Source of the DNA: CAZPXZ01 sp965219495
GTDB lineage: Bacteria; Pseudomonadota; Alphaproteobacteria; Rhodobacterales; CAZPXZ01
Direction of reading: 5' to 3'
NCBI GenBank assembly: GCA_965219495.1
Contig: OZ244777.1
Location: 2,232,001 to 2,296,000, forward strand
Length of the DNA stretch: 64,000 bases
This document shows positions 7,559-15,861 of this stretch, piece by piece. Within the stretch, counting starts at the first letter, position 1. Every line of letters begins with the position of its first letter. Made by a program: the position numbers and the translations under genes. Under the pieces are notes generated by a model that was not told the origin of the DNA, ran no database searches, and saw only the letters and a program-made list of their open reading frames with translations.

Positions 7559-9196
7559 TCAGCCCGAGATCGCCGCCATGTACGGACTGATCACGGAGCG
7601 AACGGGCACCTGCACGACGGCGGGCTTGCCGCTCGCCACCGCCGCGCGCATCGCTTCACCGATCTCCGGCCCGGTGCGCGCCAGCGCCCCGAATCCGCCC
7701 ATGGCCCCGGCCATCTCCGGCCAGTTGCGCCGCGGCAGATCCATCTCGAACTCGCCGCCGTAGGAATCGCGTTGCGGCAGCGCGATGGCGCCCCACTTCT
7801 CGTCGTCAAGCACGACCACCACCACCGGACACGCGTAGCGGGCGGCGGTATCCAGTTCGCTGAAATGGTAGCCGGCGCCCCCGTCGCCCACAAACACGAC
7901 CACCGGTTGAGCAGGTCTGGCAAATTTTGCGCCCACTCCATACGGAATCTCGGCGCCCAGCGCGCCGGCTTGGCCTGCCCGCAAGTACTGGTCGGGCGCA
8001 GGCATTTGCAAGCGGGCATCCGCCCAGAAATCCACGTTGCCATGCGAGCTGACGTAAATGGTATCGGCCGGCATGGCTTCAAGAACGGCGTCAACCGCCG
8101 CAACCGGATGCAGCGGCTCGGCCCAGCCGTCCGCGTCCAACTGCCGCTCGCGTTCAGCCCGCCAGCCCGATAGGACGTTCTCTATCCATTCGCTGTCGGC
8201 GCGGCCCGTCTCCACCGAGCGCAGGTACGAGACAACACTGGAGGGAGACGCAAGGAGCTTTACATCCGGGCGGCGATTCTTGCCGAGCAACGCAGCATCC
8301 TCAGAACTCTGGACAATCACGGCGTCCGCTGCAACGCCATCGCCGAAACCCAGGTCGAATTCGAAATGATGGCCGAGAACCAGCACGAGATCGGCCTCTG
8401 AAAGCGACCGCTTCAATGTCTCGTTGGCCGGCACATACCCGACCCCCGCCCACAATGCGTGGCGCTCGTCGACCGCGCCTCGCGCCAGGCGAGCGGTGAA
8501 GAACGGCCATCCCAAGTGCTCAATTGCGGCAGCCAACTCCGCCGGACGGTCCCAATGCACATCATCGCCGAGCACGATCATGGGGCGCCGGACGCCCGCA
8601 AGCGCCGAGGCCAGTTTGTCTCGCGCGGCCTCCTCCAGTCCCGGATGCTGCCGCGCGAACTCGACGCGCGACGCCGGCGATGTCGGAGCGGCCAGCACGT
8701 CCACCGGAATCTCCAGGAACACCGGCCCCGGCCGACCGGCCCACATGATCCGCCAGGCCGCCTCGAGGTACTCCGGAATGCGTTCCGTCTGGAGCACGCG
8801 TGCGGCCCATTTGGTGACGGGCGCCATGATCGGGATATGGTCGGCCGACATGCCGGCGCCGCGGTCGAACGAGGCGGTCTTCGCCTGGCCGCCGAGAATC
8901 AGCACAGGCGTCCCGGCCATCTTTGAAACCAGCGCTGCTGTCACCGTGTTGGTGACGCCCGGTCCAAGGGTTACCGCCGCCACTCCCGGCGTGCCGCTCA
9001 CGCGCGCGACCGCTTCCGCCATGAACGTGGCTGCTGCTTCATGCCGGGTGTGCACGATAGCGAGGTCCCGCGCCGCTGCCGCGTGATAGAGGGAATTCAG
9101 CGGTCCCCCGGAAACCGAGAAGACCTGCCGTACACCGAACTGCGCGAGCGCCTCCACGACAAGGTCGCCGCCTTCGAAACGATTTGTTGCTTGCAT
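7559..9196 (-). CDS. Thiamine-diphosphate-dependent enzyme (acetolactate synthase / benzoylformate decarboxylase-like)
   Basis: 545 aa with the three-domain layout of the family: an N-terminal pyrimidine-binding domain with the ThDP-activating Glu in HTRHEAAA, a central Rossmann-like domain, and a C-terminal pyrophosphate domain. The cofactor motif starts at GDGGAGYHF and ends at VVVLDDEKWG, where Asp replaces the usual first Asn. It probably decarboxylates or ligates a 2-oxoacid, consistent with the adjacent 2-hydroxyacid dehydrogenase that would supply one. The ATG at 9196 (MQATNRFEGG) starts the conserved fold; the 37-codon upstream extension is hydrophilic and unlike the family. Confidence 0.88.
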   Translation of the reverse strand: MQATNRFEGGDLVVEALAQFGVRQVFSVSGGPLNSLYHAAAARDLAIVHTRHEAAATFMAEAVARVSGTPGVAAVTLGPGVTNTVTAALVSKMAGTPVLILGGQAKTASFDRGAGMSADHIPIMAPVTKWAARVLQTERIPEYLEAAWRIMWAGRPGPVFLEIPVDVLAAPTSPASRVEFARQHPGLEEAARDKLASALAGVRRPMIVLGDDVHWDRPAELAAAIEHLGWPFFTARLARGAVDERHALWAGVGYVPANETLKRSLSEADLVLVLGHHFEFDLGFGDGVAADAVIVQSSEDAALLGKNRRPDVKLLASPSSVVSYLRSVETGRADSEWIENVLSGWRAERERQLDADGWAEPLHPVAAVDAVLEAMPADTIYVSSHGNVDFWADARLQMPAPDQYLRAGQAGALGAEIPYGVGAKFARPAQPVVVFVGDGGAGYHFSELDTAARYACPVVVVVLDDEKWGAIALPQRDSYGGEFEMDLPRRNWPEMAGAMGGFGALARTGPEIGEAMRAAVASGKPAVVQVPVRSVISPYMAAISG

Positions 9197-9272
9197 TCCG
9201 ATCAAGGAACCTCCTGAGTCATTTTCTCGCTTGCCATCGTCCCGGTACGCTGGCCACTCCGACTTCCCGGTT

Positions 9273-10058
9273 TCAATAGGCGCGCGATTTTCCTCCGTCG
9301 ACCGCAACCGCCGCGCCGGTCATGAAGGACGCGGGTCCGGAGGCCAGTACCGCGACCAGATCTCCAAAATCTTCGGGCCGCCCCATTCGCCCGAGCGGCA
9401 CTTCGTCGAGCCATACAGCGGCCGCCTCCTCCTCGCTCAACCCCTCCCGTTCCCGGGTCGCCTCAATGAGTTCGCGCATCCGGTCCGTCGCGATGGGACC
9501 TGGACAGAGGGCATTGACGAGAATGTTGCGCGGCGCGAGTTCCACCGAGAGCGCCTTCGCCATGCCGATGATCGCAAGCCTTGTGGCGTCGGAGAGAACC
9601 ATGTTGGGCTGTGTGATCTTGACCCCGACGGTAGTGATGAAGAGGATCCGGCCTCCCGTTTCCGGCATCACCGGGATCGCAGCCCGCGCAAGGCCCGCCA
9701 TGGCGATCACGGTACCTTCCAGCGCGGTTCGCCAGCCTTCGAGATCAATACCCATGAACGGCCCCGAAGCCGGACCCGGGCCGTTCGCGACCAGGATATC
9801 GATGCCGCCCCAGCGTTCGGCAATGGCCTCGATGCCCGCTCGGACCGAATCCGCGTCAAGGAGGTCCATGGCGAGCGACATGGTCCGATCCTGCCCATTT
9901 CTCCCGATTTCGCGCACGACTTTCTCAAGGGCCGGCAGGTCCCGGCTCGCAAGTGCGACCTTCGCCCCCTCGCGCCCGAGCGACAGAGCCGCCGCCCGGC
10001 CGAGCCCGCGCGATGCTGCGGAAATCAGGGCGCACTTGCCCCTGAGTTTTAAATCCAT
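9273..10058 (-). CDS. Short-chain dehydrogenase/reductase-family protein, atypical active site
   Basis: 261 aa Rossmann-fold SDR. The cofactor loop SAASRGLGRAAAL, the acidic MDLLDAD stretch, the NGPGPA loop and the C-terminal VDGGKSRAY are all present. The usual Tyr-x-x-x-Lys is missing: the aligned segment reads LSDATRLAIIG, a pattern of a known SDR subgroup whose chemistry is unclear. The ATG at 10058 (MDLKLRGK) is the normal SDR start. The frame stays open far upstream into the CRISPR region, but that is a GC effect. It is the first gene of the minus-strand catabolic run left of the defence block. Confidence 0.85.
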   Translation of the reverse strand: MDLKLRGKCALISAASRGLGRAAALSLGREGAKVALASRDLPALEKVVREIGRNGQDRTMSLAMDLLDADSVRAGIEAIAERWGGIDILVANGPGPASGPFMGIDLEGWRTALEGTVIAMAGLARAAIPVMPETGGRILFITTVGVKITQPNMVLSDATRLAIIGMAKALSVELAPRNILVNALCPGPIATDRMRELIEATREREGLSEEEAAAVWLDEVPLGRMGRPEDFGDLVAVLASGPASFMTGAAVAVDGGKSRAY

Positions 10059-10482
10059 CTCGTAAATCTCCCCGGCGTTTGCCGGTTCGGCAAGGCGCAA
10101 CGCTCGCAAGAGTAACAACAGTCCCATGTGGAGGCCACCCGTTCTCTCCTCAAGAGTGCGGCAGGATAGTTGTCTCTCGTGGCCATCGTAGTTGACGCTC
10201 GACAGGACCCGAAGCTGGGCCGTATTGGGCTCGCTGAGAAATGAAGCGCGAGGCGCCGGACAGGGCGGCAGAGGTAACGCGGAGCACAGAAGCGCGGCAG
10301 GGTCGTGAAAAGGGAGCGGGCGTCGCGCGGGGACTCGAAGGTGCCGCGGGCACCGCGAAGGAGCGTGAGACGCTGGTACCGGAGCGCGGCCGAGGGGCGG
10401 GAATGGACCTCGGATTGTGACGGGGGCCGGCACGGCGGGCGACGTCGTCGCGTGCGACCGTGGCAATTCTGCGGTATCCGAG
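10059..10482. other. Intergenic region with an IS-end-like remnant
   Basis: No gene recognised. Bases 10156-10196 match 42547-42587 with 5 mismatches in 41 (listed separately). The rest is very GC-rich. It forms the left border of the defence block. Confidence 0.55.
10156..10196. repeat. IS-terminus-like 41-bp repeat, copy 1
   Basis: Matches 42547-42587 at 36 of 41 positions in the same orientation. Each copy contains a short internal direct repeat (GATAGTTGTC / CATAGTTGTC type). Multiple short repeats at an end are typical of IS21-like termini, but no transposase is left here, so the assignment is inference. Confidence 0.55.
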
Positions 10483-10511
10483 TTGACGATCGGCGCCAGC
10501 GAGCCTATAGA
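10483..10511 (+). promoter_or_regulatory. Sigma-70-type promoter of the truncated NYN gene
   Basis: TTGACG (10483-10488), a 17-bp spacer, then TATAGA (10506-10511), on the plus strand. A GC-rich hairpin (CCCCGCCGG 10528-10536 / CCGGCGGGG 10552-10560) lies in the leader before the ATG at 10578. The promoter points into the CRISPR array, opposite to the direction of pre-crRNA transcription. Confidence 0.6.
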
Positions 10512-10577
10512 ATAGTCTGCAATTGCTCCCCGCCGGACTCGCCGAAAGGCCCCGGCGGGGTTATATGTGCGCGAGTC

Positions 10578-10955
10578 ATGCCGGAAGAGCCAAGAAGAAA
10601 GCGCGCCGTCTCGTTCATCGACGGCCAGAACCTGTTCCGGCACGCCAAGGACGCCTTCGGCCACCATCACCCCAATTACGATCCGGTCAAACTTGCGGCC
10701 GCCGTCTGCGCCGCCAACGGTTGGGATGCCGCAGGCATCCGCTTCTATACGGGCGTTCCGGACGCCGCGAGTTCCGCTTTGAGCACGCTCAACGAAGGCC
10801 GGGGCCTGAACCCCGGCGACACGCGGGATGCGGCGCAAGCCACGTTGCGGGACTCCACGCTCAACGAAGGCCGGGGCCTGAACCCCGGCGACACGTGCGG
10901 CGCCCGCGTCCTCGAAGCCAAACCATCCCATCGCTCAAAGAAGGCCGGGGCCTGA
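10578..10955 (+). pseudogene. NYN-domain RNase gene truncated by the CRISPR array
   Basis: The first ~65 codons are a clear NYN (PIN-like RNase) N-terminus: MPEEPRRKRAVSF, then IDGQNLFRHAKDAFG with the first catalytic Asp, and GIRFYTGVPDA. Family likeness stops at about base 10,772. From 10,786 the frame simply reads through the first CRISPR repeats (LNEGRGLNPGDT occurs twice in this frame) and stops at 10,955, giving a 125-residue chimera. The C-terminal two thirds of the NYN fold, with the remaining catalytic acidic residues, are missing. A good promoter remains upstream. Intact homologues are about 200+ aa, so this is a remnant rather than a functional short form. Confidence 0.8.
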
Positions 10956-12872
10956 ACCCCGGCGACACTCGTGGTATGGTTCGCTTTCCGCGCGGCGCTG
11001 CGTGCGCTCAACGAAGGCCGGCGCCTGAACCCCGGCGACACACGTCGAGTCAAACTGACTGCCATGACCGTCCTGAACGACGCTCAACGAAGGCCGGGGC
11101 CTGAACCCCGGCGACACTCTTTGTAGTTCCTTACCATTGCCCTTGAGACAGCCTCGCTCAACGAAGGCCGGGGCCTGAACCCCGGCGACACGCGCCAGGG
11201 GAGCGCGGCCATTTCGTTCATCCACGTCTCCGCTCAACGAAGGCCGGGGCCTGAACCCCGGCGACACGTCCCGCCGTGGCGCGTCACTCACCTCTCGTTA
11301 GCCGCTCAACGAAGGCCGGGGCCTGAACCCCGGCGACACTTCGCGAGGTAGAGATTGCCGTCGAACCAGCTCATCGCTCAACGAAGGCCGGGGCCTGAAC
11401 CCCGGCGACACCTTTGGAGAGACACCATGAAACTTCCCTATGACGACGCTCAACGAAGGCCGGGGCCTGAACCCCGGCGACACTTGACTGATCGCCAAGC
11501 GGTGCCCGGATTGGTACAGCGCTCAACGAAGGCCGGGGCCTGAACCCCGGCGACACCAGACATTCGCGTATCCGGCCCCCCAATCCTCCGGCAACGCTCA
11601 ACGAAGGCCGGGGCCTGAACCCCGGCGACACCTTAATCTGAGGGGCAATAATCTGACGAGTAACCACGCTCAACGAAGGCCGGAGCCTGAATCCCGGCGA
11701 CACGTGCCGGCGAATATCTGCCGCGCGATCCAGTCCAGCGCTCAACGAAGGCCGGGGCCTGAACCCCGGCGACACGATCGGGTGGTTCAGGACGAACAGG
11801 ATTTTGACCCGCGCTCAACGAAGGCCGGGGCCTGAACCCCGGCGACACCCGGGATACATCAGCCGGTTTCCTAGTCCGGTAATCGCTCAACGAAGGCCGG
11901 GGCCTGAACCCCGGCGACACGTGAGCGGCTACGTGACGTTTATTCCAGAGTCAGAGCGCTCAACGAAGGCCGGGGCCTGAACCCCGGCGACACTTGCCGC
12001 AGGCGACGATGCGTGCGCCGGCAGGGAGCTGCGCTCAACGAAGGCCGGGGCCTGAACCCCGGCGACACCGGGTACGTGCGGTCGCCTCAGTGCTTGTGCT
12101 TCGGCGCTCAACGAAGGCCGGGGCCTGAACCCCGGCGACACGTCGCGGAACTCCGCGCGATGCTGGCCGGCAAGAACGCTCAACGAAGGCCGGGGCCTGA
12201 ACCCCGGCGACACTTGTGAAAATGGACGGCCAGGCATTCAACGATCGCCGCTCAACGAAGGCCGGGGCCTGAACCCCGGCGACACAAGTCGAATTCATCC
12301 ACTTCCTCCACATCGATCATCGCTCAACGAAGGCCGGGGCCTGAACCCCGGCGACACTTCCAGCGACATCAACGGCGTTCAGGACGATGGCGACGCTCAA
12401 CGAAGGCCGGGGCCTGAACCCCGGCGACACCTTTCCCTGTCTGTCGTTCCGCATCGGGATATTTCTCCGCTCAACGAAGGCCGGGGCCTGAACCCCGGCG
12501 ACACTAGCAAGGGTCACCGTGACCCGCTCGACATGGGAGCGCTCAACGAAGGCCGGGGCCTGAACCCCGGCGACACGCGCCCTCAAGGGAAACAGGCGTC
12601 AGGCTTCGAACGCGCTCAACGAAGGCCGGGGCCTGAACCCCGGCGACACGTGAAAATAGCCAACGCGTACGAGCCAAGCATTTGTTACGCTCAACGAAGG
12701 CCGGGGCCTGAACCCCGGCGACACGTGTGCGTGTTTTGCGCGCTGTCTACGAGCCTTTGACGCTCAACGAAGGCCGGGGCCTGAACCCCGGCGACACGCG
12801 CCCAGGACGGCTGGAGACTGGCGCTTGGATCCGGACGCTCAACGAAGGCCGGGGCCTGAACCCCGGCGACAC
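10786..12872 (-). CRISPR. CRISPR array, 29 repeats of 37 bp and 28 spacers, transcribed on the minus strand
   Basis: The plus-strand repeat begins CGCTCAACGAAGG and ends CTGAACCCCGGCGACAC, with an internal stem CCGGGG / CCCCGG. Repeat starts: 10786, 10858, 10932, 11005, 11081, 11155, 11231, 11303, 11375, 11447, 11520, 11595, 11667, 11739, 11812, 11884, 11957, 12032, 12105, 12177, 12249, 12321, 12394, 12468, 12540, 12613, 12688, 12761, 12836. Spacers are 35-39 bp and all different. The repeats at 10932 and 11005 each have one change and that at 11667 has two; all others are identical. Decay at the low-coordinate end, and an AT-richer leader at the other end next to cas2, show that the array reads on the minus strand, with new spacers entering near 12,872. 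Confidence 0.98.
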
Positions 12873-13055
12873 CCCTAATTTCACAAATGGACCAATCCCG
12901 AGAGCAAATATAACCTCTTTGGCCAAAATTACTGCCATTCCTGGTGCGAATGACAACACAATTCATCCAAAAACACCTCTGCCACCCAGCCGCACCACGC
13001 CTGATGGGCCGCTCCGGCACGACGTTCCCAGGATCACTAGAGGCTCGCAAACCGG
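12873..13055 (-). promoter_or_regulatory. CRISPR leader
   Basis: 183 bp between the last perfect repeat and the cas2 stop. It is clearly AT-richer than its surroundings in the repeat-proximal part (12,873-12,970, with runs such as AAATATAACC and CAAAATTACTG). It is in the right place for both the pre-crRNA promoter and the spacer-integration signals. No exact promoter boxes are claimed. Confidence 0.75.
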
Positions 13056-13346
13056 TCAAAGTATCCAAGGCTGCCCGATCCCGTGCTTCTGACTTCTCCC
13101 AAACTGGCGTTTGGAATCTTCCATGCGCCCCGGAAAGCGATATACGATTACCGAATCTCGGCGACTGTCAATAACATCTTGAATCTCACCAATCAGACGA
13201 GCCAACCGCGCAGGCAACAGCCGGCACTCAAAGACAGAGAACTGCACCCGCTGGCCGTACTTTTCGCACACTTGGGCAACACGTCTGAGACGAGAGGCTC
13301 CCGAGCCTTCCGTTTCGGCGATGTCGTAAGTCACCAGGATATCCAT
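13056..13346 (-). CDS. cas2: CRISPR-associated endonuclease Cas2
   Basis: 96 aa ferredoxin-fold protein of the adaptation complex. The N-terminal strand MDILVTYDIAE carries the conserved Asp, and FSVFECRL and IVYRF follow in the expected places. Length and sequence style match the Cas2 of I-C systems. It starts 4 bases after the cas1 stop and is the last gene before the leader. Confidence 0.95.
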   Translation of the reverse strand: MDILVTYDIAETEGSGASRLRRVAQVCEKYGQRVQFSVFECRLLPARLARLIGEIQDVIDSRRDSVIVYRFPGRMEDSKRQFGRSQKHGIGQPWIL

Positions 13347-13349
13347 GTC

Positions 13350-14366
13350 TCAACGCATAACGAACGGCGGATACGCTGGAAGGTCACCGCGCAGATGCCG
13401 AGCAAGCAGCGTCGCCTGCACCGATGGCAGCGCCCACCGACCGATCTTCCGGTTCGAGATTCGGTGGCAGATCTCCACTTCCTTGTGACTTTCCCACGCC
13501 TTGATCAGGTTGGTTCGACCCTCGTCGCTCATGTAGACACCGCCCCCCGGCGTTCGCACGAAATCGTCGGGGCCTACTTGTCGACGGCGAACCCGGGACA
13601 CGACAAACCGGTCTGTCAGCGCGCGCAGTTCTTCAGCGAGGTCAAGAGCCAACGATGGCCTGCCGGACCGTGGCCGGTGCAGGAATCCCATTTGGTAGTC
13701 CAGACCAACGCTCTCGGCGGCGCCGATAAACTCGGTTACCAGAAGTGCGTAGCAGAACCCCAGCATGGCATTGACCGGATCGCGGGGCGGCCGCCGGGTT
13801 CTCTGCGAAAACCCCATCTCGCTCTTCGAGACAGCGTGACTCACTCCACGAAAATAAATTCTCGCGGCGTCTCCTTCAATTCCCCGAACCCGGTCGCCAG
13901 TGTCCGCATCCGCAAGTCGCGATACCCGATCCGCAATTTGGGCTGCGCTCGCAGCAAGGTGGTTTGTATCCGCACTGTCCCTTTCATCTCGGGCCCACCG
14001 GTCGACCACCTTGCTGCTGTTTTGAAGTTTCGCGGCTACAATGGCCCTGGACAGCGCAAGCGAGTGTTCTTCATCCGCCACCGCGCGGTACTGGGACATG
14101 CGAAGGTGTACGTTGCCGCCGGCCGCAGCGCCAACGACGAACCGTACCGAACCACCCGTGCGCAAGGCCGTCACGCGAATGCCATGTCGAACACACGCCT
14201 CCAGCGCTTGCGTGGACACCTGGGCACTGCCCAATAGCACGACCGAGTCGACGGCTTTGAGGGGAATCCGCTGACTCCCCTCTGGCGAAGTCACCAGCAA
14301 TGAACCACGGCGGTGCTGCACCCGGGCGCGATAATCGCGTACGTAAACGGTGCTCAGGTAGCGCAT
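13350..14366 (-). CDS. cas1: CRISPR-associated integrase Cas1 (I-C-like)
   Basis: 338 aa, the complete free-standing Cas1. The metal-binding residues fall in IEGDAARIYF (Glu), GFLHRPRSGRPSLALDLAEELR (His and Asp/Glu), and the C-terminal tail ARHLRGDLPAYPPFV is typical of the I-C group. Most I-G loci carry a Cas4-Cas1 fusion; here cas4 and cas1 are separate genes overlapping by 13 bases. Cas1 inserts new spacers at the leader end. Confidence 0.95.
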   Translation of the reverse strand: MRYLSTVYVRDYRARVQHRRGSLLVTSPEGSQRIPLKAVDSVVLLGSAQVSTQALEACVRHGIRVTALRTGGSVRFVVGAAAGGNVHLRMSQYRAVADEEHSLALSRAIVAAKLQNSSKVVDRWARDERDSADTNHLAASAAQIADRVSRLADADTGDRVRGIEGDAARIYFRGVSHAVSKSEMGFSQRTRRPPRDPVNAMLGFCYALLVTEFIGAAESVGLDYQMGFLHRPRSGRPSLALDLAEELRALTDRFVVSRVRRRQVGPDDFVRTPGGGVYMSDEGRTNLIKAWESHKEVEICHRISNRKIGRWALPSVQATLLARHLRGDLPAYPPFVMR

Positions 14367-14971
14367 CGGAATACGACGTCAGCCATGTACCTGCTCACCT
14401 TCCGCGGTGCGCTGGTCATGTCCGGCATGCAGTGATGCCGCAGTTGGCACTCCTTACAACGATTATCGTTGGGCGCTTCCGGCAGCATGCCGCCGAGCAA
14501 CTGCTGGCGGATGTCTCGGATGACTTCCTCTACGTCCCTCCGCAATTCCGGCGTGAATACGACCGGAACCCGCCGCCGCGGTCCGCCATACCAAACAAAT
14601 CCCTCTGGGATGCAAACGTCGAGCATCTCTTCCAGGCACAACGCCTGAGCGCATAACTGCAGATCAGCCGCAACTCCGTGCCGGACGCCCGACTTGTACT
14701 CGACTGGCCGAACCGTGTCCCCCTCGATCTCAACCGCATCGGCGCGCCCGGACAGCCCCAGCCTCTCCGACCAGAGCGGAATGCTCCGAAGCACCCGCCG
14801 TCCCCGTTCGCGCCGGTGCCGACCGCCATCGACCCGCCGGTGTGCGCGTGCGCCCCGCACCGTGTGCGCATTATCACTCCAGACACCGTCCCCATGGATG
14901 AGAGCGCACTGGCGTTTACAGTACGCATAGTGCTCGATGGCCGAAATGGTGACGATCAACTCCTCCGTCAC
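14354..14971 (-). CDS. cas4: CRISPR-associated exonuclease Cas4
   Basis: 205 aa RecB-like nuclease that trims prespacers and selects for PAM. The iron-sulphur cysteines are present: one near the N-terminus (YCKRQC) and a C-terminal CKECQLRHHC cluster. Nuclease residues lie in GRADAVEIEGD, VEYKSG and the QLCAQAL helix. A GTG at 14971 gives a four-base GTGA overlap with the csb3 stop and leads directly into the conserved TISAIEHYAYC. The open frame extends further upstream, but that part overlaps csb3. Confidence 0.92.
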   Translation of the reverse strand: MTEELIVTISAIEHYAYCKRQCALIHGDGVWSDNAHTVRGARAHRRVDGGRHRRERGRRVLRSIPLWSERLGLSGRADAVEIEGDTVRPVEYKSGVRHGVAADLQLCAQALCLEEMLDVCIPEGFVWYGGPRRRVPVVFTPELRRDVEEVIRDIRQQLLGGMLPEAPNDNRCKECQLRHHCMPDMTSAPRKVSRYMADVVFRCAT

Positions 14972-15861
14972 AGTGGTTCCGATCCAAACGCTCTTGTCGA
15001 GTCGGCCGAACCTCTCGGCCTGAACTGCACACTTTGCCAAGCCGCGTGCACGCCCATGCGTGGCCAGGAGGCTCTCGAAAGCGGCCTCCAGACGTCCATC
15101 AGGGCATCAATGCCGGCACGATCGAGAGGCTGATGCCATGCCGGCCACGTGAAACGGCGCCCCCTGTTCCCCGAGACTGTCAGCCAGCCTTTCTGAATTT
15201 CACGCGACCGGGATCGATCCAGGCGCTGATCGCTTCCGCGGCCGCGAACCGGCAGAATAGCGAGACCGAAAAACGCGAGTACTTCAACCACCGGGTCGAC
15301 CCACTTCCCAGCATCATCCGCCTGCGCTCCCAGCCTGGTGTGGTCAAACCCCAGTCCGTTGTCCTTGATGCGGATTGCTCGACCCGCAAGCGACTCCATG
15401 ATGCGGTCACGGGACGGTTCTACCTGCTTGTGAACCTTCAGCAACCGATGATGCAGCCACTTGATTGTTCCCGGACCTGCCGGATCGAACGACGAATGCG
15501 CCACCTCGCCCTTCTTATCTACGCAGAGATCGGTCATCGTGGAAGACAGGGTCCACACATGCCGGTGACCGCGCGCCGCGCGAACCCGTTCCACGAATGC
15601 ATCAACAGGAACCTTGCGACGCAGCGGACCGGTGTCTGACCCCCAGTGCTCCGCGATCGGAAGGTCCTGCAGCAATGCCGTATCCGGCCAGGCAGTGGTG
15701 AGAACTGCAACCGGGTCGCCCTCCTTGACCGAAAGAACGGCTATGGGCGTATCTGCCCTCCAATGTAGCCGAATCCGCGAGTCGAGCACCGTCGCTCCCA
15801 CCGCCGCCAGCCAGCCGTTGACCCAGTCCGCCGGCAGACCGGGACAGTTCACGCAGGCCAT
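14968..15861 (-). CDS. csb3: Type I-G Cascade subunit, Csb3/Cas8-like (GSU0052 type)
   Basis: 297 aa protein in the position of the fourth effector gene of I-G (I-U) loci, directly after cas3 with its ATG overlapping the cas3 stop by one base (TGATG). Landmarks are NGLGFDHTRLG, ADDAGKWVDPVVEVLAFFGLA and the C-terminal FTWPAWHQPLD. It is probably the large-subunit-like component of the surveillance complex. Assignment rests on position and on these motifs. NCBI-style naming for this family varies (Csb3, Cas8 or Cas3-extension), so the symbol is tentative. Confidence 0.75.
   Translation of the reverse strand: MACVNCPGLPADWVNGWLAAVGATVLDSRIRLHWRADTPIAVLSVKEGDPVAVLTTAWPDTALLQDLPIAEHWGSDTGPLRRKVPVDAFVERVRAARGHRHVWTLSSTMTDLCVDKKGEVAHSSFDPAGPGTIKWLHHRLLKVHKQVEPSRDRIMESLAGRAIRIKDNGLGFDHTRLGAQADDAGKWVDPVVEVLAFFGLAILPVRGRGSDQRLDRSRSREIQKGWLTVSGNRGRRFTWPAWHQPLDRAGIDALMDVWRPLSRASWPRMGVHAAWQSVQFRPRGSADSTRAFGSEPL

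Noticed and set aside
10059..10931. SDR gene extended to a 552-residue protein
   Set aside because: The extension is untranslated GC-rich DNA and CRISPR repeats read in frame; SDR homologues start at the ATG at 10058.
10786..12870. Many open frames with repeated LNEGRGLNPGDT or VAGVQAPAFVER peptides on both strands
   Set aside because: They are translations of CRISPR repeats, not proteins.
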